A DNA stretch of 64,000 nt from Thermosulfuriphilus ammonigenes (GTDB lineage: Bacteria; Desulfobacterota; Thermodesulfobacteria; Thermodesulfobacteriales; ST65), in NCBI RefSeq assembly GCF_011207455.1, contig NZ_CP048877.1, positions 1,170,576 to 1,234,575 of the forward strand, read 5' to 3'. The position numbers were made by a program, and so were the translations under genes. Under the pieces are notes generated by a model. It worked only from the letters and a program-made list of their open reading frames with translations, had not been told where the DNA came from and searched no databases. Positions 44,311-54,304 of the stretch are shown here, piece after piece (within the stretch, counting starts at the first letter, position 1; every line of letters begins with the position of its first letter).

Positions 44311-44685
44311 GTGGAAGGCCCAGATTTTAATAAAATGGATCTTATCCCGGTTATCGCCCAAGACTGGGAGACGGGAGAGGTTCTGATGCTGGCCTACATG
44401 AATCAGGAGGCCTGGGAGAAGACGCTGGAGACAGGCAAGGTCCACTACTATAGTCGCTCTCGCCAAAAGTTATGGCTCAAAGGTGAGACCTCTGGGCATG
44501 TCCAGCTGGTTAAAGAAATTCGCCTTGACTGCGATGCCGACACCCTGCTCATCAAGGTAGAACAGATCGGTGGGGCCGCTTGCCATAAGGGTTACCGAAG
44601 CTGTTTTTTCCGCCATCTCCATCAAAATACATGGCAGATTGATATTCCCAAAGTCTTTGATCCTAAGGAGAAGTATGGATCATGA
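44311..44685 (+). CDS. hisI: Phosphoribosyl-AMP cyclohydrolase
   Basis: Third step of histidine synthesis. The 124 residues are the free-standing cyclohydrolase without the HisE part. Zinc/magnesium motifs are visible: LDCDADTLL near residue 71 and [14 protein letters not shown] near 87. The GTG start has AAGGAGG 7 bases upstream. It overlaps hisG by 4 bases, which is an unusual pairing of step 3 with step 1. HisE must be elsewhere. Confidence 0.96.
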   Translation: MEGPDFNKMDLIPVIAQDWETGEVLMLAYMNQEAWEKTLETGKVHYYSRSRQKLWLKGETSGHVQLVKEIRLDCDADTLLIKVEQIGGAACHKGYRSCFFRHLHQNTWQIDIPKVFDPKEKYGS

Positions 44686-45554
44686 AGATCCTGAAACTGG
44701 GTATCCCTAAGGGTAGTCTTCAGCAGTCAACCATAGAACTTTTTGCCAAAAGTGGCTGGAGGGTCTCGGTTAACTCCCGAAGCTACTTCCCAGACATTGA
44801 CGACCCAGAGATAACCTGCTCTCTTTGCCGGGCCCAGGAGATGAGTCGCTATGTAGAGCAGGGGGTTCTTGATGCCGGCATTACCGGCAAGGACTGGATT
44901 CTAGAAAACGACTCGGAAGTGGTTACTGTAACAGACCTTATTTACGCCAAGGTGAGTAAACGGCCTACCCGGTGGGTCTTGGCCGTGCCGGCGGGCTCTC
45001 CTATAAGGCGTCTTGAGGACTTAGAGGGAAAAAAGATCGCTACCGAGCTGGTCAATTTTACGCGACGTTACTTTGAGGAGCGAAACATTAATGTCCAGGT
45101 AGAATTCTCCTGGGGGGCCACGGAGGCCAAGGTTGTCCAGGGTCTGGCCGATGCCATCGTTGAGGTCACCGAGACAGGAAGCACCATCAGGGCCCACGGA
45201 TTAGAGATTATCCATGAGCTGATGCAATCAAACCCCCAGTTAATCGCCAATAAAGACGCCTGGGAGGATCCCTGGAAACGCCAGAAGATAGAAAACCTGG
45301 CCCTCCTCCTCAAGGGGGCCCTGCGGGCCTATCGCATGGTAGGGCTCAAGATGAACGTCCCCAAAGAGGCCCTAGAAGAGGTAGTAAAGGAACTGCCCAG
45401 TCTCAACGCTCCGACCATTTCCCCTCTTTATCAGCAAGAGTGGTATGCCATCGAGACCGTAGTTGCTGAAGACGAGGTAAGAGAGCTTATTCCCAGGCTT
45501 ATGGCCGCCGGAGCCCAGGGAATCATCGAATATAGCCTGAACAAGGTTATATAA
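44682..45554 (+). CDS. hisG: ATP phosphoribosyltransferase, long form
   Basis: First and committed step of histidine synthesis. At 290 residues it is the HisG_L form, with a C-terminal ACT-like regulatory domain (about 215-290, [20 protein letters not shown]). It therefore works without HisZ and should be histidine-inhibited. The phosphoribosyl-binding stretch is [18 protein letters not shown] near 165. It is followed by a strong palindromic hairpin. Confidence 0.96.
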   Translation: MKILKLGIPKGSLQQSTIELFAKSGWRVSVNSRSYFPDIDDPEITCSLCRAQEMSRYVEQGVLDAGITGKDWILENDSEVVTVTDLIYAKVSKRPTRWVLAVPAGSPIRRLEDLEGKKIATELVNFTRRYFEERNINVQVEFSWGATEAKVVQGLADAIVEVTETGSTIRAHGLEIIHELMQSNPQLIANKDAWEDPWKRQKIENLALLLKGALRAYRMVGLKMNVPKEALEEVVKELPSLNAPTISPLYQQEWYAIETVVAEDEVRELIPRLMAAGAQGIIEYSLNKVI

Positions 45555-45573
45555 TCACGCCCCTTAAGCTCAC

Positions 45574-45607
45574 CAGGGATTCGTTCTCCCGGGAGAACGA
45601 ATCCCTG
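45574..45607. terminator. 34-base perfect palindrome between hisG and serA
   Basis: Arms 45574-45590 and 45591-45607 are exact reverse complements (17 bp counted without a loop). It sits between convergent genes, with AAAAGACCCTTTT following on the plus side. It is probably a bidirectional terminator. Confidence 0.75.
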
Positions 45608-45630
45608 AAAAGACCCTTTTCAAGGCTTAA

Positions 45631-47211
45631 TTAAAGCTCAAGAGGCCGGGCCGAGAGGACGTGGGGTAACTTTTTTAGCCTTTCCAGGACCTCACCGTTT
45701 ACTGACTTGTCGGTAGTCAAGAGAATAATGTTGCTCTTCTGGGCTGGTTCTTGCCCCACGTGCATCCGGGAGATGTTTATCCCCGCCTCACCCAGGGTGA
45801 TACCGATCTTGCCAATAACCCCCGGACGGTCCTCATTATAGATAAAGAGCATGTGGCCCTCAGGAATAGCATCTAGGCGGAAATCGTTAATCCGAACGAT
45901 CCGGGGCTCTTTCTTTCCGAAAATGGTTCCCGAGATCTCGTTCTCGCCACCCCGATAACGCACCCGCACGATGAGCAGATTGGTAAAATCCTCGGCCGTA
46001 GCCGTCTTGCTTTCGGTAACCTTTATGCCTCGATCTCTGGCGATAATGGGGGCGTTGACATAATTTACCTCATCCCCCATCACCGGAGAAAGAATCCCCT
46101 TGAGAATGGCCAGGGTAATGGGGCCCGTTTCCATATCGGCCATCTCTCCCTGATAGGTAATGGAGACAGCCTCAATGGGGCCATCAGCCAGCTGGGTATG
46201 AAGGGCCCCGATCTTCTCCCCCAGGGTAATAAAAGGCTGAATCCGAGGAAGCTGATCGGCTGAGACCGAAGGCACGTTGACGGCATTGCGAACCACCCCG
46301 TGAAGAAGGTAGTCAACAATCTGGCTGGCCGCCGCGGTGGCCACATTCTTCTGGGCCTCTCTGGTAGAGGCCCCCAGATGGGGAGTACAGATAAAGTTCT
46401 CCAGGCCGAAGAGGGGGTGGTCCTTGGGGGGAGGCTCCACCTCAAAGACATCCAGCGCCGCTCCGGCCACCTTACCGCTAACCAGGGCCTGGTAAAGATC
46501 TTCTTCGTTGACAATCCCCCCCCGGGCACAGTTAATGAACATGACCCCGTCTTTCATCTTCGCAAAAAGCTCCCGGTTGATAAAACCTTTGGTTTCTTTG
46601 GTCAGGGGGACGTGGACACTTATGTAATCTGAACGGGCCAAAAGGGAGTCAAGGTCCACCAGCTCAACCCCTAATTTCTCTGCCGTCTCCTGGGTGATGT
46701 AAGGGTCATAGGCCAGAACCTTCATCTTTAGACCGCGGGCCCGGTCGGCAACGATAGATCCTATGCGGCCCACGCCAATGATCCCCAGGGTCTTACCGGC
46801 CACCTCTCGCCCCAGAAACTTCTTCTTTTCCCACTTGCCAGCCTTCATGGAGGCAGTGGCCTGAGGGATATTCCGCGAAAGGGCCAGCATCATGGAGATG
46901 GTGTGTTCAGCCGCTGAAACCGTATTGCCTCCGGGGACATTCATAACCACAATGCCCCGTTTGTTGGCCGCATCGATATCGACATTATCCAGACCAGTGC
47001 CGGCCCGGGCAATAACCTTAAGTCTGGTAGCGGCCGCTATAACCTCGGCCGTAAGCTTGGTACCGGAGCGGATGAGGATGGCGTCCACGTCGGCGATGGC
47101 CTCCTTGAGGTCCTCAGGAGACAGGCCAACCTTTTCCACCACCTCAAGGCCGGCGGCCTTAAGGATCTCTTTCCCCTCCTCGGCAATATGATCACTGATG
47201 AGGACCTTCAT
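45631..47211 (-). CDS. serA: D-3-phosphoglycerate dehydrogenase
   Basis: First step of serine synthesis. 526 residues in the long form: a catalytic/NAD domain (GVGRIGSIVADRA near residue 149, the active-site His in PHLGASTREAQ near 282), an allosteric substrate-binding domain (about 320-450), and a C-terminal ACT domain (about 452-526, YNEDRPGVIGKIG) for serine feedback. It overlaps the aminotransferase stop by 4 bases, so the pair makes serine or glycine precursors together. Confidence 0.97.
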   Translation of the reverse strand: MKVLISDHIAEEGKEILKAAGLEVVEKVGLSPEDLKEAIADVDAILIRSGTKLTAEVIAAATRLKVIARAGTGLDNVDIDAANKRGIVVMNVPGGNTVSAAEHTISMMLALSRNIPQATASMKAGKWEKKKFLGREVAGKTLGIIGVGRIGSIVADRARGLKMKVLAYDPYITQETAEKLGVELVDLDSLLARSDYISVHVPLTKETKGFINRELFAKMKDGVMFINCARGGIVNEEDLYQALVSGKVAGAALDVFEVEPPPKDHPLFGLENFICTPHLGASTREAQKNVATAAASQIVDYLLHGVVRNAVNVPSVSADQLPRIQPFITLGEKIGALHTQLADGPIEAVSITYQGEMADMETGPITLAILKGILSPVMGDEVNYVNAPIIARDRGIKVTESKTATAEDFTNLLIVRVRYRGGENEISGTIFGKKEPRIVRINDFRLDAIPEGHMLFIYNEDRPGVIGKIGITLGEAGINISRMHVGQEPAQKSNIILLTTDKSVNGEVLERLKKLPHVLSARPLEL

Positions 47212-48362
47212 GAGATTCCCTCCTTCAAAAAGTACTCCTGGGCCGCAGCCACCCCCCGGCCCAGCTCAACCTTATAGCCAAGCTCACTAAGAACCATCTC
47301 CACCCCGGCAACGGCCAGGATGACATCAAAATGGTTCTGATAACCCATATGGGCTATGCGAAAAATGCGTCCCTTGAGCTGGGCCTGGCCACCGGCAATG
47401 GTCAGACCATACTTTTCCCGAAGTCTCTTGACCAGCTCCAGCCCATCAACCCCCTCCGGAACCCGGACTACGGTGACTGTCTCACATGGAGCCTGGGAGA
47501 AAAGCTCCAGCCCCAGGGCCTCCATGGCCTTTTTGGTCGCCTCCGAAAGGCAGCGATGGTGGGCAAAAAGACGCTCCAGACCCACCTGACGAAGACGATC
47601 AAGAACACTCTTGAGCCCCAAAATAAGGGAAACGGCCGGAGTGTAGGCCGTGGTGGACCGGGCATAGGCCTTAAGCTCCCGACGAAAATCAAAATAGTAG
47701 CGGGGGAGGGTGGCCTTCTCCATGGCCTCCCTGGCCCGGGAGCTCAGGCTGACAAAGGAAAGACCGGGAGGCAGGGCAAAGCCCTTCTGGCTTCCGGCAA
47801 CTACCACATCAAGCCCCCAGGCGCCTACTGGTAAATCATAGACTCCGAGAGCACTTATGGCATCAACCACCAGAAGCGTCTCCCTTTCGCGCACAAGATC
47901 GGCCAGTTCTTTAACCGGGTGTTTAACCCCAGTAGAGGTCTCGTGGGCCTGGACAAAGACGGCCCGGGCTAAAGGATGCCGCTTCAGGGTGGCCTCTACC
48001 TGCTCGGGCTCAACGGCTCGGCCCCACTCCACCTCAATGGGCACCGCCCGGACCCCAAAGGCCTGACAGATCTCCACCCAGCGTTCACCAAACTTACCGC
48101 CTACCACACAGATGGCCTCATCGCCCGGATTAAGGAGGTTGGCCACAGAGGCCTCCATGGCTCCGGTGCCTGAGGAAGCAAAAATGAGGACTGGATCTTC
48201 AGTCTGGTAGAGAAACTTGAGTCCCTCCCGAACATCAGAGAGGATCTCTGAAAACTGGGGCGAACGATGATGCATGGTCGGCTGAGCCATAGCCAGAAGG
48301 GCCTTAGGAGGAACAGGAACAGGACCAGGGGCTAAAAGTCGTCTCTTATCTAACAGATCCAT
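47208..48362 (-). CDS. Class V aminotransferase (serine/alanine-glyoxylate or phosphoserine type)
   Basis: A PLP enzyme of 384 residues. The N-terminal LLAPGPVPVPP motif is typical of the alanine-glyoxylate/serine-pyruvate group. The PLP Lys is in VVAGSQKGFALPPGL near residue 193. Family members beside serA in sulfate reducers are thought to serve as the serine-forming transaminase; this role is inferred from the operon. The ATG at 48362 has AAGGAG 8 bases upstream; a longer frame to 48431 adds 23 non-family residues. Confidence 0.9.
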   Translation of the reverse strand: MDLLDKRRLLAPGPVPVPPKALLAMAQPTMHHRSPQFSEILSDVREGLKFLYQTEDPVLIFASSGTGAMEASVANLLNPGDEAICVVGGKFGERWVEICQAFGVRAVPIEVEWGRAVEPEQVEATLKRHPLARAVFVQAHETSTGVKHPVKELADLVRERETLLVVDAISALGVYDLPVGAWGLDVVVAGSQKGFALPPGLSFVSLSSRAREAMEKATLPRYYFDFRRELKAYARSTTAYTPAVSLILGLKSVLDRLRQVGLERLFAHHRCLSEATKKAMEALGLELFSQAPCETVTVVRVPEGVDGLELVKRLREKYGLTIAGGQAQLKGRIFRIAHMGYQNHFDVILAVAGVEMVLSELGYKVELGRGVAAAQEYFLKEGIS

Positions 48363-48405
48363 AAACAAAAACTCCTTTTTGCCAGAGATGGACAAAAGGC
48401 AGACT

Positions 48406-48431
48406 ATTATATTTCGGCCAACCCTTGTCAA
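48406..48431 (-). promoter_or_regulatory. Promoter-like boxes upstream of aminotransferase-serA
   Basis: On the minus strand a perfect TTGACA (48426-48431) and a perfect TATAAT (48406-48411) occur, but only 14 bases apart, shorter than the usual 16-18. An alternative -10 at 17-base spacing (AATAGT) overlaps. Either arrangement would put the start about 35-40 bases before the ATG. Confidence 0.45.
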
Positions 48432-48452
48432 GGACAGAGAGAAACCTCGGAA

Positions 48453-49394
48453 TTAATGGCCCAGAAGGCCGCAAAGATGGGCCTCTGCCGAGGCCAGAAG
48501 GGCACCCGGCTCGTATCCTCCTTCAAGGACAGAGATTACCGGGGCGGAAAATTTTTCGGACCAGGCCCTAACCTCGGCGGCCAGGGCCTTAAAACCTTGG
48601 CTAGTAAGGTTAAGAAAGGAGAAATCGTCATCCCGGTGAGCGTCAAACCCGGCAGCAATAATGATCCCTTGAGGAGAGAAGGCGGCCACCTGCGGGAAGA
48701 TCACCTCCCGCAGAAGCTTAAGATATTCTCGATCACCGGTGCCCATCTTAAGGGGCAAGTTAAGGGTGTAGCCCCGGCCGGCGCCAGCCCCTCGTTCTTC
48801 AGCAAAGCCGGTTCCGGGGAAACTTAAGCGCGGATCTTCATGGAAGCTGATATAAAAGACCTCTTTCTCCCGGTAGAAAACCTCCTGAAGCCCGTTTCCA
48901 TGGTGGGCATCCCAATCCAGAATGAGTATCCTCTTCAGGCTGTAGTTCTCCTGCCAGTAGCGAACCCCAATAGCCACATTGTTTAAAAAACAGAAGCCCT
49001 GGGCCCTTGCCGGCCCGGCATGGTGGCCAGGCGGCCGTACCGGACAAAAAACCACCGAATAGCCTTCATTTTCCACCAGATCCACGGCCCTGATGACCGC
49101 CCCGGCGGCCAAACGGGCCACTTCAAAGGTGTCAAAACAGATGCCATTGTCATCTCCATGAAAGTGGGATTTAAGCCGCAGACAGGCCTCCTCAAAGGCC
49201 ATAAGATAGCCTTCTTCGTGAACAGCCTTAAGCCAGGCAAACGGGGCCAAAGAGGGGGCCACAAGGGTCATCTCGGAGGCTAGAGGCCCCTCAGTCAAAA
49301 AACGAACCACGGCCTCGGCCCGCCAGGGAGCCTCGGGGTGATTCTCTCCGGGGTCATGATCCTGGAAACGAGGGCTGTAGACCAGAGCCCACAT
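48453..49394 (-). CDS. Histone deacetylase-family deacetylase
   Basis: A 313-residue arginase/deacetylase-fold zinc enzyme. Visible are RPPGHHAGPARAQGFCFLNN (active-site His pair, near residue 120), the zinc-binding LDWDAHHGNG near 156, and a C-terminal VLEGGYEPGAL with its catalytic Tyr. Bacterial relatives remove acetyl groups from small amines or from protein lysines. Its start overlaps the stop of the GNAT/acyl-CoA-synthetase fusion by one base (TAATG). A deacetylase paired with an acetyltransferase suggests reversible lysine acetylation. Confidence 0.92.
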   Translation of the reverse strand: MWALVYSPRFQDHDPGENHPEAPWRAEAVVRFLTEGPLASEMTLVAPSLAPFAWLKAVHEEGYLMAFEEACLRLKSHFHGDDNGICFDTFEVARLAAGAVIRAVDLVENEGYSVVFCPVRPPGHHAGPARAQGFCFLNNVAIGVRYWQENYSLKRILILDWDAHHGNGLQEVFYREKEVFYISFHEDPRLSFPGTGFAEERGAGAGRGYTLNLPLKMGTGDREYLKLLREVIFPQVAAFSPQGIIIAAGFDAHRDDDFSFLNLTSQGFKALAAEVRAWSEKFSAPVISVLEGGYEPGALLASAEAHLCGLLGH

Positions 49395-52093
49395 TAGGGG
49401 CCCCCTTCTGGGACAAGATCAAGAACCATGCGAACGATATCCTCATCGGCCTCCATCATTTTGAATTTCAGCTTCCGGGCCAGGGCCATCATTCGAGTGT
49501 TAGCGGGCATAATCTCCATGAAGATCCTCTTTAGGCCCAGATCCCGGGCCACTTGGATCATAAAGCGACACAAAGCCTGGCCCAGGCCTTTACCCTGCCA
49601 GGGGTCACCGACAACCACTGCCATCTCCGCACTCTGTTCATCAGGATACCTTACCAGACGAACTACACCGATGATGCGCAAACGACGGTCTTCTTTTATC
49701 TCGGCCACCAGCGCCAGCTCCCGATCGTAGTCTATCTGGCAGTAGTGAATAAGCTCCTCATGGGGCATAAAGAGTTTAGACTCCAGAAAACGGAAGCGGA
49801 TAGTCTCTTCAGAAAAGGTCCTGAAAAGTTCGGCCATAAGGGGTTCATCTTCCGGCCTTATGGGCCGAATGCGGACCTTGCGACCGTCTTTGAGACGGGT
49901 CCCAAAAACAAAGTGGTCTGGATAGGGGCAGAGAGATAGATGGGCCGGGCAGAAGACCCCTTTGGGCCTCTCAGGGAAGAGGGAAGAAAACTCTTCGATT
50001 ATTATCCGGGCATCCAGGGCATAAACTCCGGCCTCACAGAAAAAAAGAGGGTTGACATGAAGCTCTTTTATCTCAGGGAAGTCGATTATTAGATGGGAGA
50101 GACGAACCAGGGTCTTTTCCAGCAAACGGAGATCAAGCGTATCATCCCGGGAGAGATCTTCATAAATAGCGGCCTCTTCCATAAGCCGTCTGGCCAGGGT
50201 CTGATTAAGTGGAGGAAGCCCCACGGCACAATGTCTCAAAGAATGTATCAGTTCTCCCCCGGCTCCAAAAAGGATAACACTTCCGAAAGTCTCGCTCTTT
50301 CTGGCCCCCAGCGCCAGATCAAAACCCAGCCAACGAATCATCTTCTGGACAATCACCCCTTCTATTCGGGCGCAAGGAGCCCTCTTCTCTACATTGGAGA
50401 GTATCTCTTCAAAGGCTCGAGCCACCTGTTCGGGCTCAAAGAGATAAAGAGCCACGGCTCCGCTGGCCCTCTTGTGGAGGATGTCTATGGAATTCACCTT
50501 AAGGACCACCGGAAAGCCAATTCTTCTGGCGGCAGCTACCGCCTCCTGCCGGCTAAAGACTACCTGGTAGTCCAGCGTTTCTATCTGATATGCCTCAAGG
50601 ATTTTAAGAGACTCCGAAAAATTCAGTCTATAGCGCCCCTGTCGAGCGGCAGTAAGGACTACCTCCCGCACCTTCTCCCTTAAAGGGCAAAAGTCCTCTA
50701 AAAGGGTGCCTGGGGTTTCATAGAGGAGACGAAGATTACGATCATAGCGATGCATGTACACAAAGCTCTTTACGGCCTCAACCGGGGTGACAAAAGAGGG
50801 AATATTCTGATCTTTGAGGATCCTACGGCCCTCGGCCACCCGAGCCTTGCCCATAAGACTGGCAAAAACAGGCTTTTGGGGCTGAGCCTTTGAAGCCTTA
50901 ACAATAGCCCAGGCCACGTCTTCAGCTGAGATCTGGAGGACTGGAGCATGAATAACCAGTACTCCATCTACGGCCTTATCCTGGAGGCAGGTCGAGATGG
51001 CCAAACGATACCTTTCTGGACTGGCTCCAGAGAGGAGATCAAGGGGGTTACCAATAACTTCGGCCGGTACCACCCTGGCCAGATTTTTGACAGTTTCCTC
51101 AGAAAAGGAGGCTAAGAGCCCCTGATACTTAATTAAGGCATCAGTGGCCAGTGTCGCCGGCCCTCGGGCATTGGTAATGATAGCCAGTCTTGGTCCTCTG
51201 GGCCGCGGCTGTTTGGCCAAACTCTCGGCCAGGTGGAAGAGATCCAAGACCTCCTCCACCTGAATCACACCAGCCCGTTTAAAGGCGGCCTCATAGACTC
51301 GATCCTCAGTGATCAGAGCCCCAATAGGGGTCTGGGCCGAGGCCGGTCTTTCAGCAAAACGGCCTCCCTTGACCACCATGATGGGCTTGGCCCGGGCAAA
51401 GGCCCGGGCAGCACTCATGAACTTCCGGCCGCTACGCAACCCCTCCAGATAGACGACAATAGCCCTGGTGGCCGGGTCAAGCCCCAAGAAGTCAATCATA
51501 TCGGCCAGATCTATATCAACTTTGGCCCCCAAAGAGACAAAGAAACTGAATCCCACATTTTTATCTACCGCCCAGTCAAAGACTGCGGCGGCCAAAGTGG
51601 CACTATCAGAGAGAAAGGCTAGACCTCCTGCCGGAAGCCGGCCGGGAAGAACACTGACATTCAGACGGAGCCGGGGGCGAATGAATCCCAAAGAGTTAGG
51701 ACCTAAAAGGCGGAGCCCGTGGGCCTCCCCCAAGGCCTTCAAGCGAGAGATAAGATCTCCGGCCGAGGCCACCCTGGTCCAGAAGTCGGAACAGATAAGC
51801 AGTGCTCCCCGGACGGCCTTTTTAACCGCCAATTCAAGATCTGAGACCAGCCGCTCTGGGTCTCCGCAGAGGATGGCCAGATCTATGGGGCGAGGGATGG
51901 TTAGCAAGTCAGGATAGGCCTCAACTCCGAAGACTGTCTCTCGGGCCTCATTGATCGGATACACCGCTCCCCGGAAGCCCCAAGCCACTAAATTGCGAAA
52001 GATCGTCCCCCCAGGAGAGTTTTCCTCATCGCTGGCCGGGACAACGGCAATACGTCGGGGACGAAAGACCGCATCTAGATTAAAGGTGGACAT
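49394..52093 (-). CDS. Acyl-CoA synthetase (NDP-forming)-like/GNAT acetyltransferase fusion (Pat-like)
   Basis: 899 residues. A CoA-binding domain (about 1-130) and a ligase domain (about 150-460) are followed by ATP-grasp (about 480-700, FPVVLKVNSIDILHKRA) and a C-terminal GNAT domain (about 735-895, with acetyl-CoA loop QGKGLGQALCRF). This architecture matches PatZ-type protein lysine acetyltransferases. The phospho-His of active ADP-forming synthetases (SSHTGSLAG in the neighbour) is replaced: here the site reads SAQTPIG. So the synthetase half is likely regulatory, not catalytic. The start is the ATG at 52093 with GGAGG upstream; the longer frame to 52489 overlaps the divergent gene and is not real. 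Confidence 0.9.
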   Translation of the reverse strand: MSTFNLDAVFRPRRIAVVPASDEENSPGGTIFRNLVAWGFRGAVYPINEARETVFGVEAYPDLLTIPRPIDLAILCGDPERLVSDLELAVKKAVRGALLICSDFWTRVASAGDLISRLKALGEAHGLRLLGPNSLGFIRPRLRLNVSVLPGRLPAGGLAFLSDSATLAAAVFDWAVDKNVGFSFFVSLGAKVDIDLADMIDFLGLDPATRAIVVYLEGLRSGRKFMSAARAFARAKPIMVVKGGRFAERPASAQTPIGALITEDRVYEAAFKRAGVIQVEEVLDLFHLAESLAKQPRPRGPRLAIITNARGPATLATDALIKYQGLLASFSEETVKNLARVVPAEVIGNPLDLLSGASPERYRLAISTCLQDKAVDGVLVIHAPVLQISAEDVAWAIVKASKAQPQKPVFASLMGKARVAEGRRILKDQNIPSFVTPVEAVKSFVYMHRYDRNLRLLYETPGTLLEDFCPLREKVREVVLTAARQGRYRLNFSESLKILEAYQIETLDYQVVFSRQEAVAAARRIGFPVVLKVNSIDILHKRASGAVALYLFEPEQVARAFEEILSNVEKRAPCARIEGVIVQKMIRWLGFDLALGARKSETFGSVILFGAGGELIHSLRHCAVGLPPLNQTLARRLMEEAAIYEDLSRDDTLDLRLLEKTLVRLSHLIIDFPEIKELHVNPLFFCEAGVYALDARIIIEEFSSLFPERPKGVFCPAHLSLCPYPDHFVFGTRLKDGRKVRIRPIRPEDEPLMAELFRTFSEETIRFRFLESKLFMPHEELIHYCQIDYDRELALVAEIKEDRRLRIIGVVRLVRYPDEQSAEMAVVVGDPWQGKGLGQALCRFMIQVARDLGLKRIFMEIMPANTRMMALARKLKFKMMEADEDIVRMVLDLVPEGGP

Positions 52094-52205
52094 ACCCCCT
52101 CCTTTCCTCCAAAAATAGACACTTCTTTTAAGCCATGCCTGGCCAGAGGCCCCCGGGGTGACTAACGTTATTCGTGAACGCTTCTTCAGGCAGAGGGAGG
52201 CCAAA

Positions 52206-54302
52206 ATGATCGACAAACTCTTTCGGCCTCGATCAGTTGCCGTAATCGGCGCCTCCCGGGAACCCGGCAAAGTGGGCCACGATGTAGTCAAAAATCTTCT
52301 GGCCAGCGGCTTCCCCGGAAAGATCTTCCCTGTAAACCCCAAGGCCAAAGAGATTCTGGGCCTGCCCTGTTGGCCAGATATAGCTTCGGTACCGGAGGCC
52401 GTGGACCTGGCTGTGGTAGCTATCCCTGCCCGTCTCGTCCCCCAAATAATCGAGGCCTGTGGAGAAAAAAAAGTTCCGGTGGCCGTCATTCTCTCGGCCG
52501 GTTTTAGGGAGGCCGGGGCCGAAGGGGCCCGCCTTGAGGCTCAAGTACTAAAGATTGCCAGAAAATATGGTCTGCGAATCCTGGGGCCCAATTGCCTGGG
52601 TGTCATGGACACCGCCACCCCTCTTAACGCCACCTTTGCCGCCCAACCTCCTCTTAAGGGAGAGGTGGGGTTCTTTTCCCAATCTGGAGCTCTGTGCCTG
52701 GCCGTCTTAGAGTGGTCTCGAGCCAAGGGGGTGGGCCTGTCTCGCTTTGTCAGCTTAGGTAACAAGAGTGATATCTCGGAGATAGATTGCCTCAGGGCCC
52801 TGGCCGATGATCCCCAAACCAAGGTCATTCTAGGTTACCTGGAGGGGGTGACCGATGGTCAAGCCTTCCTGAAGATGGCCCGGGAGGTAACCAGGAAAAA
52901 GCCGGTCATCATCCTCAAGGGTGGCACCACCGCTGCCGGAGCCAAGGCGGCCTCCTCCCATACTGGCTCCCTGGCCGGCTCAGAGCAGGCCTACCAAGCG
53001 GCCTTCAAACAGACAGGAATCGTTCGGGCCGAAGAGCTGGAGGAGTTCCTCAATCTAGCTCTGGCCTTTGCCCTTCAGCCCCCTCCCTCCGGCCCTAACG
53101 TGGTAGTGGTTACTAACTCCGGTGGCCCTGGCATCCTTACGGCCGACGCCTCCGAACGACAGGGGCTCCATCTCCCCAGCCTGGAGAGGGATACGGTGGA
53201 ACGTCTGCGCCAGATCCTGCCTCCCTATGCCTCATTTTATAACCCGGTAGATGTTCTCGGAGATGCCGACGCCGAACGCTATGAGAAAGTCCTTTCTTTG
53301 CTCCTGAAGGAAAAGGACATCAACGCCCTGATCGTTATCCTCTCCACCACGGCCACCATTGACCCCCAGGAGGCGGCCAGACGCCTGGCCGCCTTAGCCC
53401 CCCAGGCTAAAGGCACCTCCCTGGTAACCTGTTTTCTGGGAAGTGAGACCTCAGCTACTGCCAGCGGTATTCTGCTTAAGGCCCAAATACCCAATTTTGA
53501 ATATCCGGAGAAGGCCGTCTCCTGTCTGGCCAAGATGTGGCACTACCGAACCTGGCTGATGACCCCGGAAGAGGAGCCGGTCTCTCTGAAGATAGACCGC
53601 CGACGGGCAGCAGCTGTCATTGCCGCAGCCAAACAGGAGAAACGACGTCAGCTCTACGAACACGAAGTCAAAGAAATTTTGGGGGCCTATGGCTTCACCT
53701 TCCCACGCTCCCTTATGGCCCGCACCTCCGATGAGGCCCTCCTTTCGGCCAAGGCCATTGGCTATCCTGTGGTTATGAAAATCATCTCTCCCAGCATCAT
53801 CCACAAAACTGATGTTGGAGGAGTCTGGACAAATATCACCAGTGAGGAAGAGCTTCTGGAGGCCTTCTTCACCCTTACCAGCCGGGCCAGAAAGATAGCC
53901 CCCTCATCTTCTATCCTCGGAGTGCTCATCCAGGAGATGGTCAGCGATGGCCGGGAGACCATCCTTGGCTTCAGCCGGGATCCTCAATTTGGCCCCCTGA
54001 TTATGTTTGGGCTTGGAGGTATCTACGTGGAGGTCCTAAAGGATGTCTCCTTCCGTCTGGCCCCCTTTGGTCGAGGCCAGGCCCAGGAGATGATTCGAGA
54101 AATCAGGGGCTATCCCTTGCTTAAAGGAGTCCGTGGCCAGCCCGAGGCTGATCTGGAGGCTCTAAGCCAGGCCATTATTGCCCTGGCACAACTGACCATA
54201 GACTTCCCTGAGCTCACCGAGGGAGACATTAATCCTTTAATGGTCCGGCCCCGAGGAAGGGGAGCCCTGGCCGTAGATGCCAGATTGACTCTAGGGGGGT
54301 AA
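52206..54302 (+). CDS. acdAB: Acetate-CoA ligase (ADP-forming), alpha-beta fusion
   Basis: Converts acetyl-CoA, ADP and phosphate to acetate, ATP and CoA (reversible). 698 residues: a CoA-binding domain starting FRPRSVAVIGASREPGKVG, a ligase domain with the catalytic His in ASSHTGSLAGS near residue 257, and a C-terminal ATP-grasp domain (YPVVMKIISPSIIHKTDVGG near 518). All catalytic positions appear intact. I chose the ATG at 52206 (GGGAGG upstream); a GTG at 52158 is in frame. It is divergent from the Pat-like gene, which could acetylate it, and is followed 2 bases later by the phosphotransacetylase-like gene. Confidence 0.93.
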   Translation: MIDKLFRPRSVAVIGASREPGKVGHDVVKNLLASGFPGKIFPVNPKAKEILGLPCWPDIASVPEAVDLAVVAIPARLVPQIIEACGEKKVPVAVILSAGFREAGAEGARLEAQVLKIARKYGLRILGPNCLGVMDTATPLNATFAAQPPLKGEVGFFSQSGALCLAVLEWSRAKGVGLSRFVSLGNKSDISEIDCLRALADDPQTKVILGYLEGVTDGQAFLKMAREVTRKKPVIILKGGTTAAGAKAASSHTGSLAGSEQAYQAAFKQTGIVRAEELEEFLNLALAFALQPPPSGPNVVVVTNSGGPGILTADASERQGLHLPSLERDTVERLRQILPPYASFYNPVDVLGDADAERYEKVLSLLLKEKDINALIVILSTTATIDPQEAARRLAALAPQAKGTSLVTCFLGSETSATASGILLKAQIPNFEYPEKAVSCLAKMWHYRTWLMTPEEEPVSLKIDRRRAAAVIAAAKQEKRRQLYEHEVKEILGAYGFTFPRSLMARTSDEALLSAKAIGYPVVMKIISPSIIHKTDVGGVWTNITSEEELLEAFFTLTSRARKIAPSSSILGVLIQEMVSDGRETILGFSRDPQFGPLIMFGLGGIYVEVLKDVSFRLAPFGRGQAQEMIREIRGYPLLKGVRGQPEADLEALSQAIIALAQLTIDFPELTEGDINPLMVRPRGRGALAVDARLTLGG

Positions 54303-54304
54303 AA

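Noticed and set aside
52094..52489. N-terminal extension of the Pat-like protein to 1031 residues
   Set aside because: It overlaps the divergent acetate-CoA ligase, lacks family similarity, and a strong ribosome site precedes the ATG at 52093.
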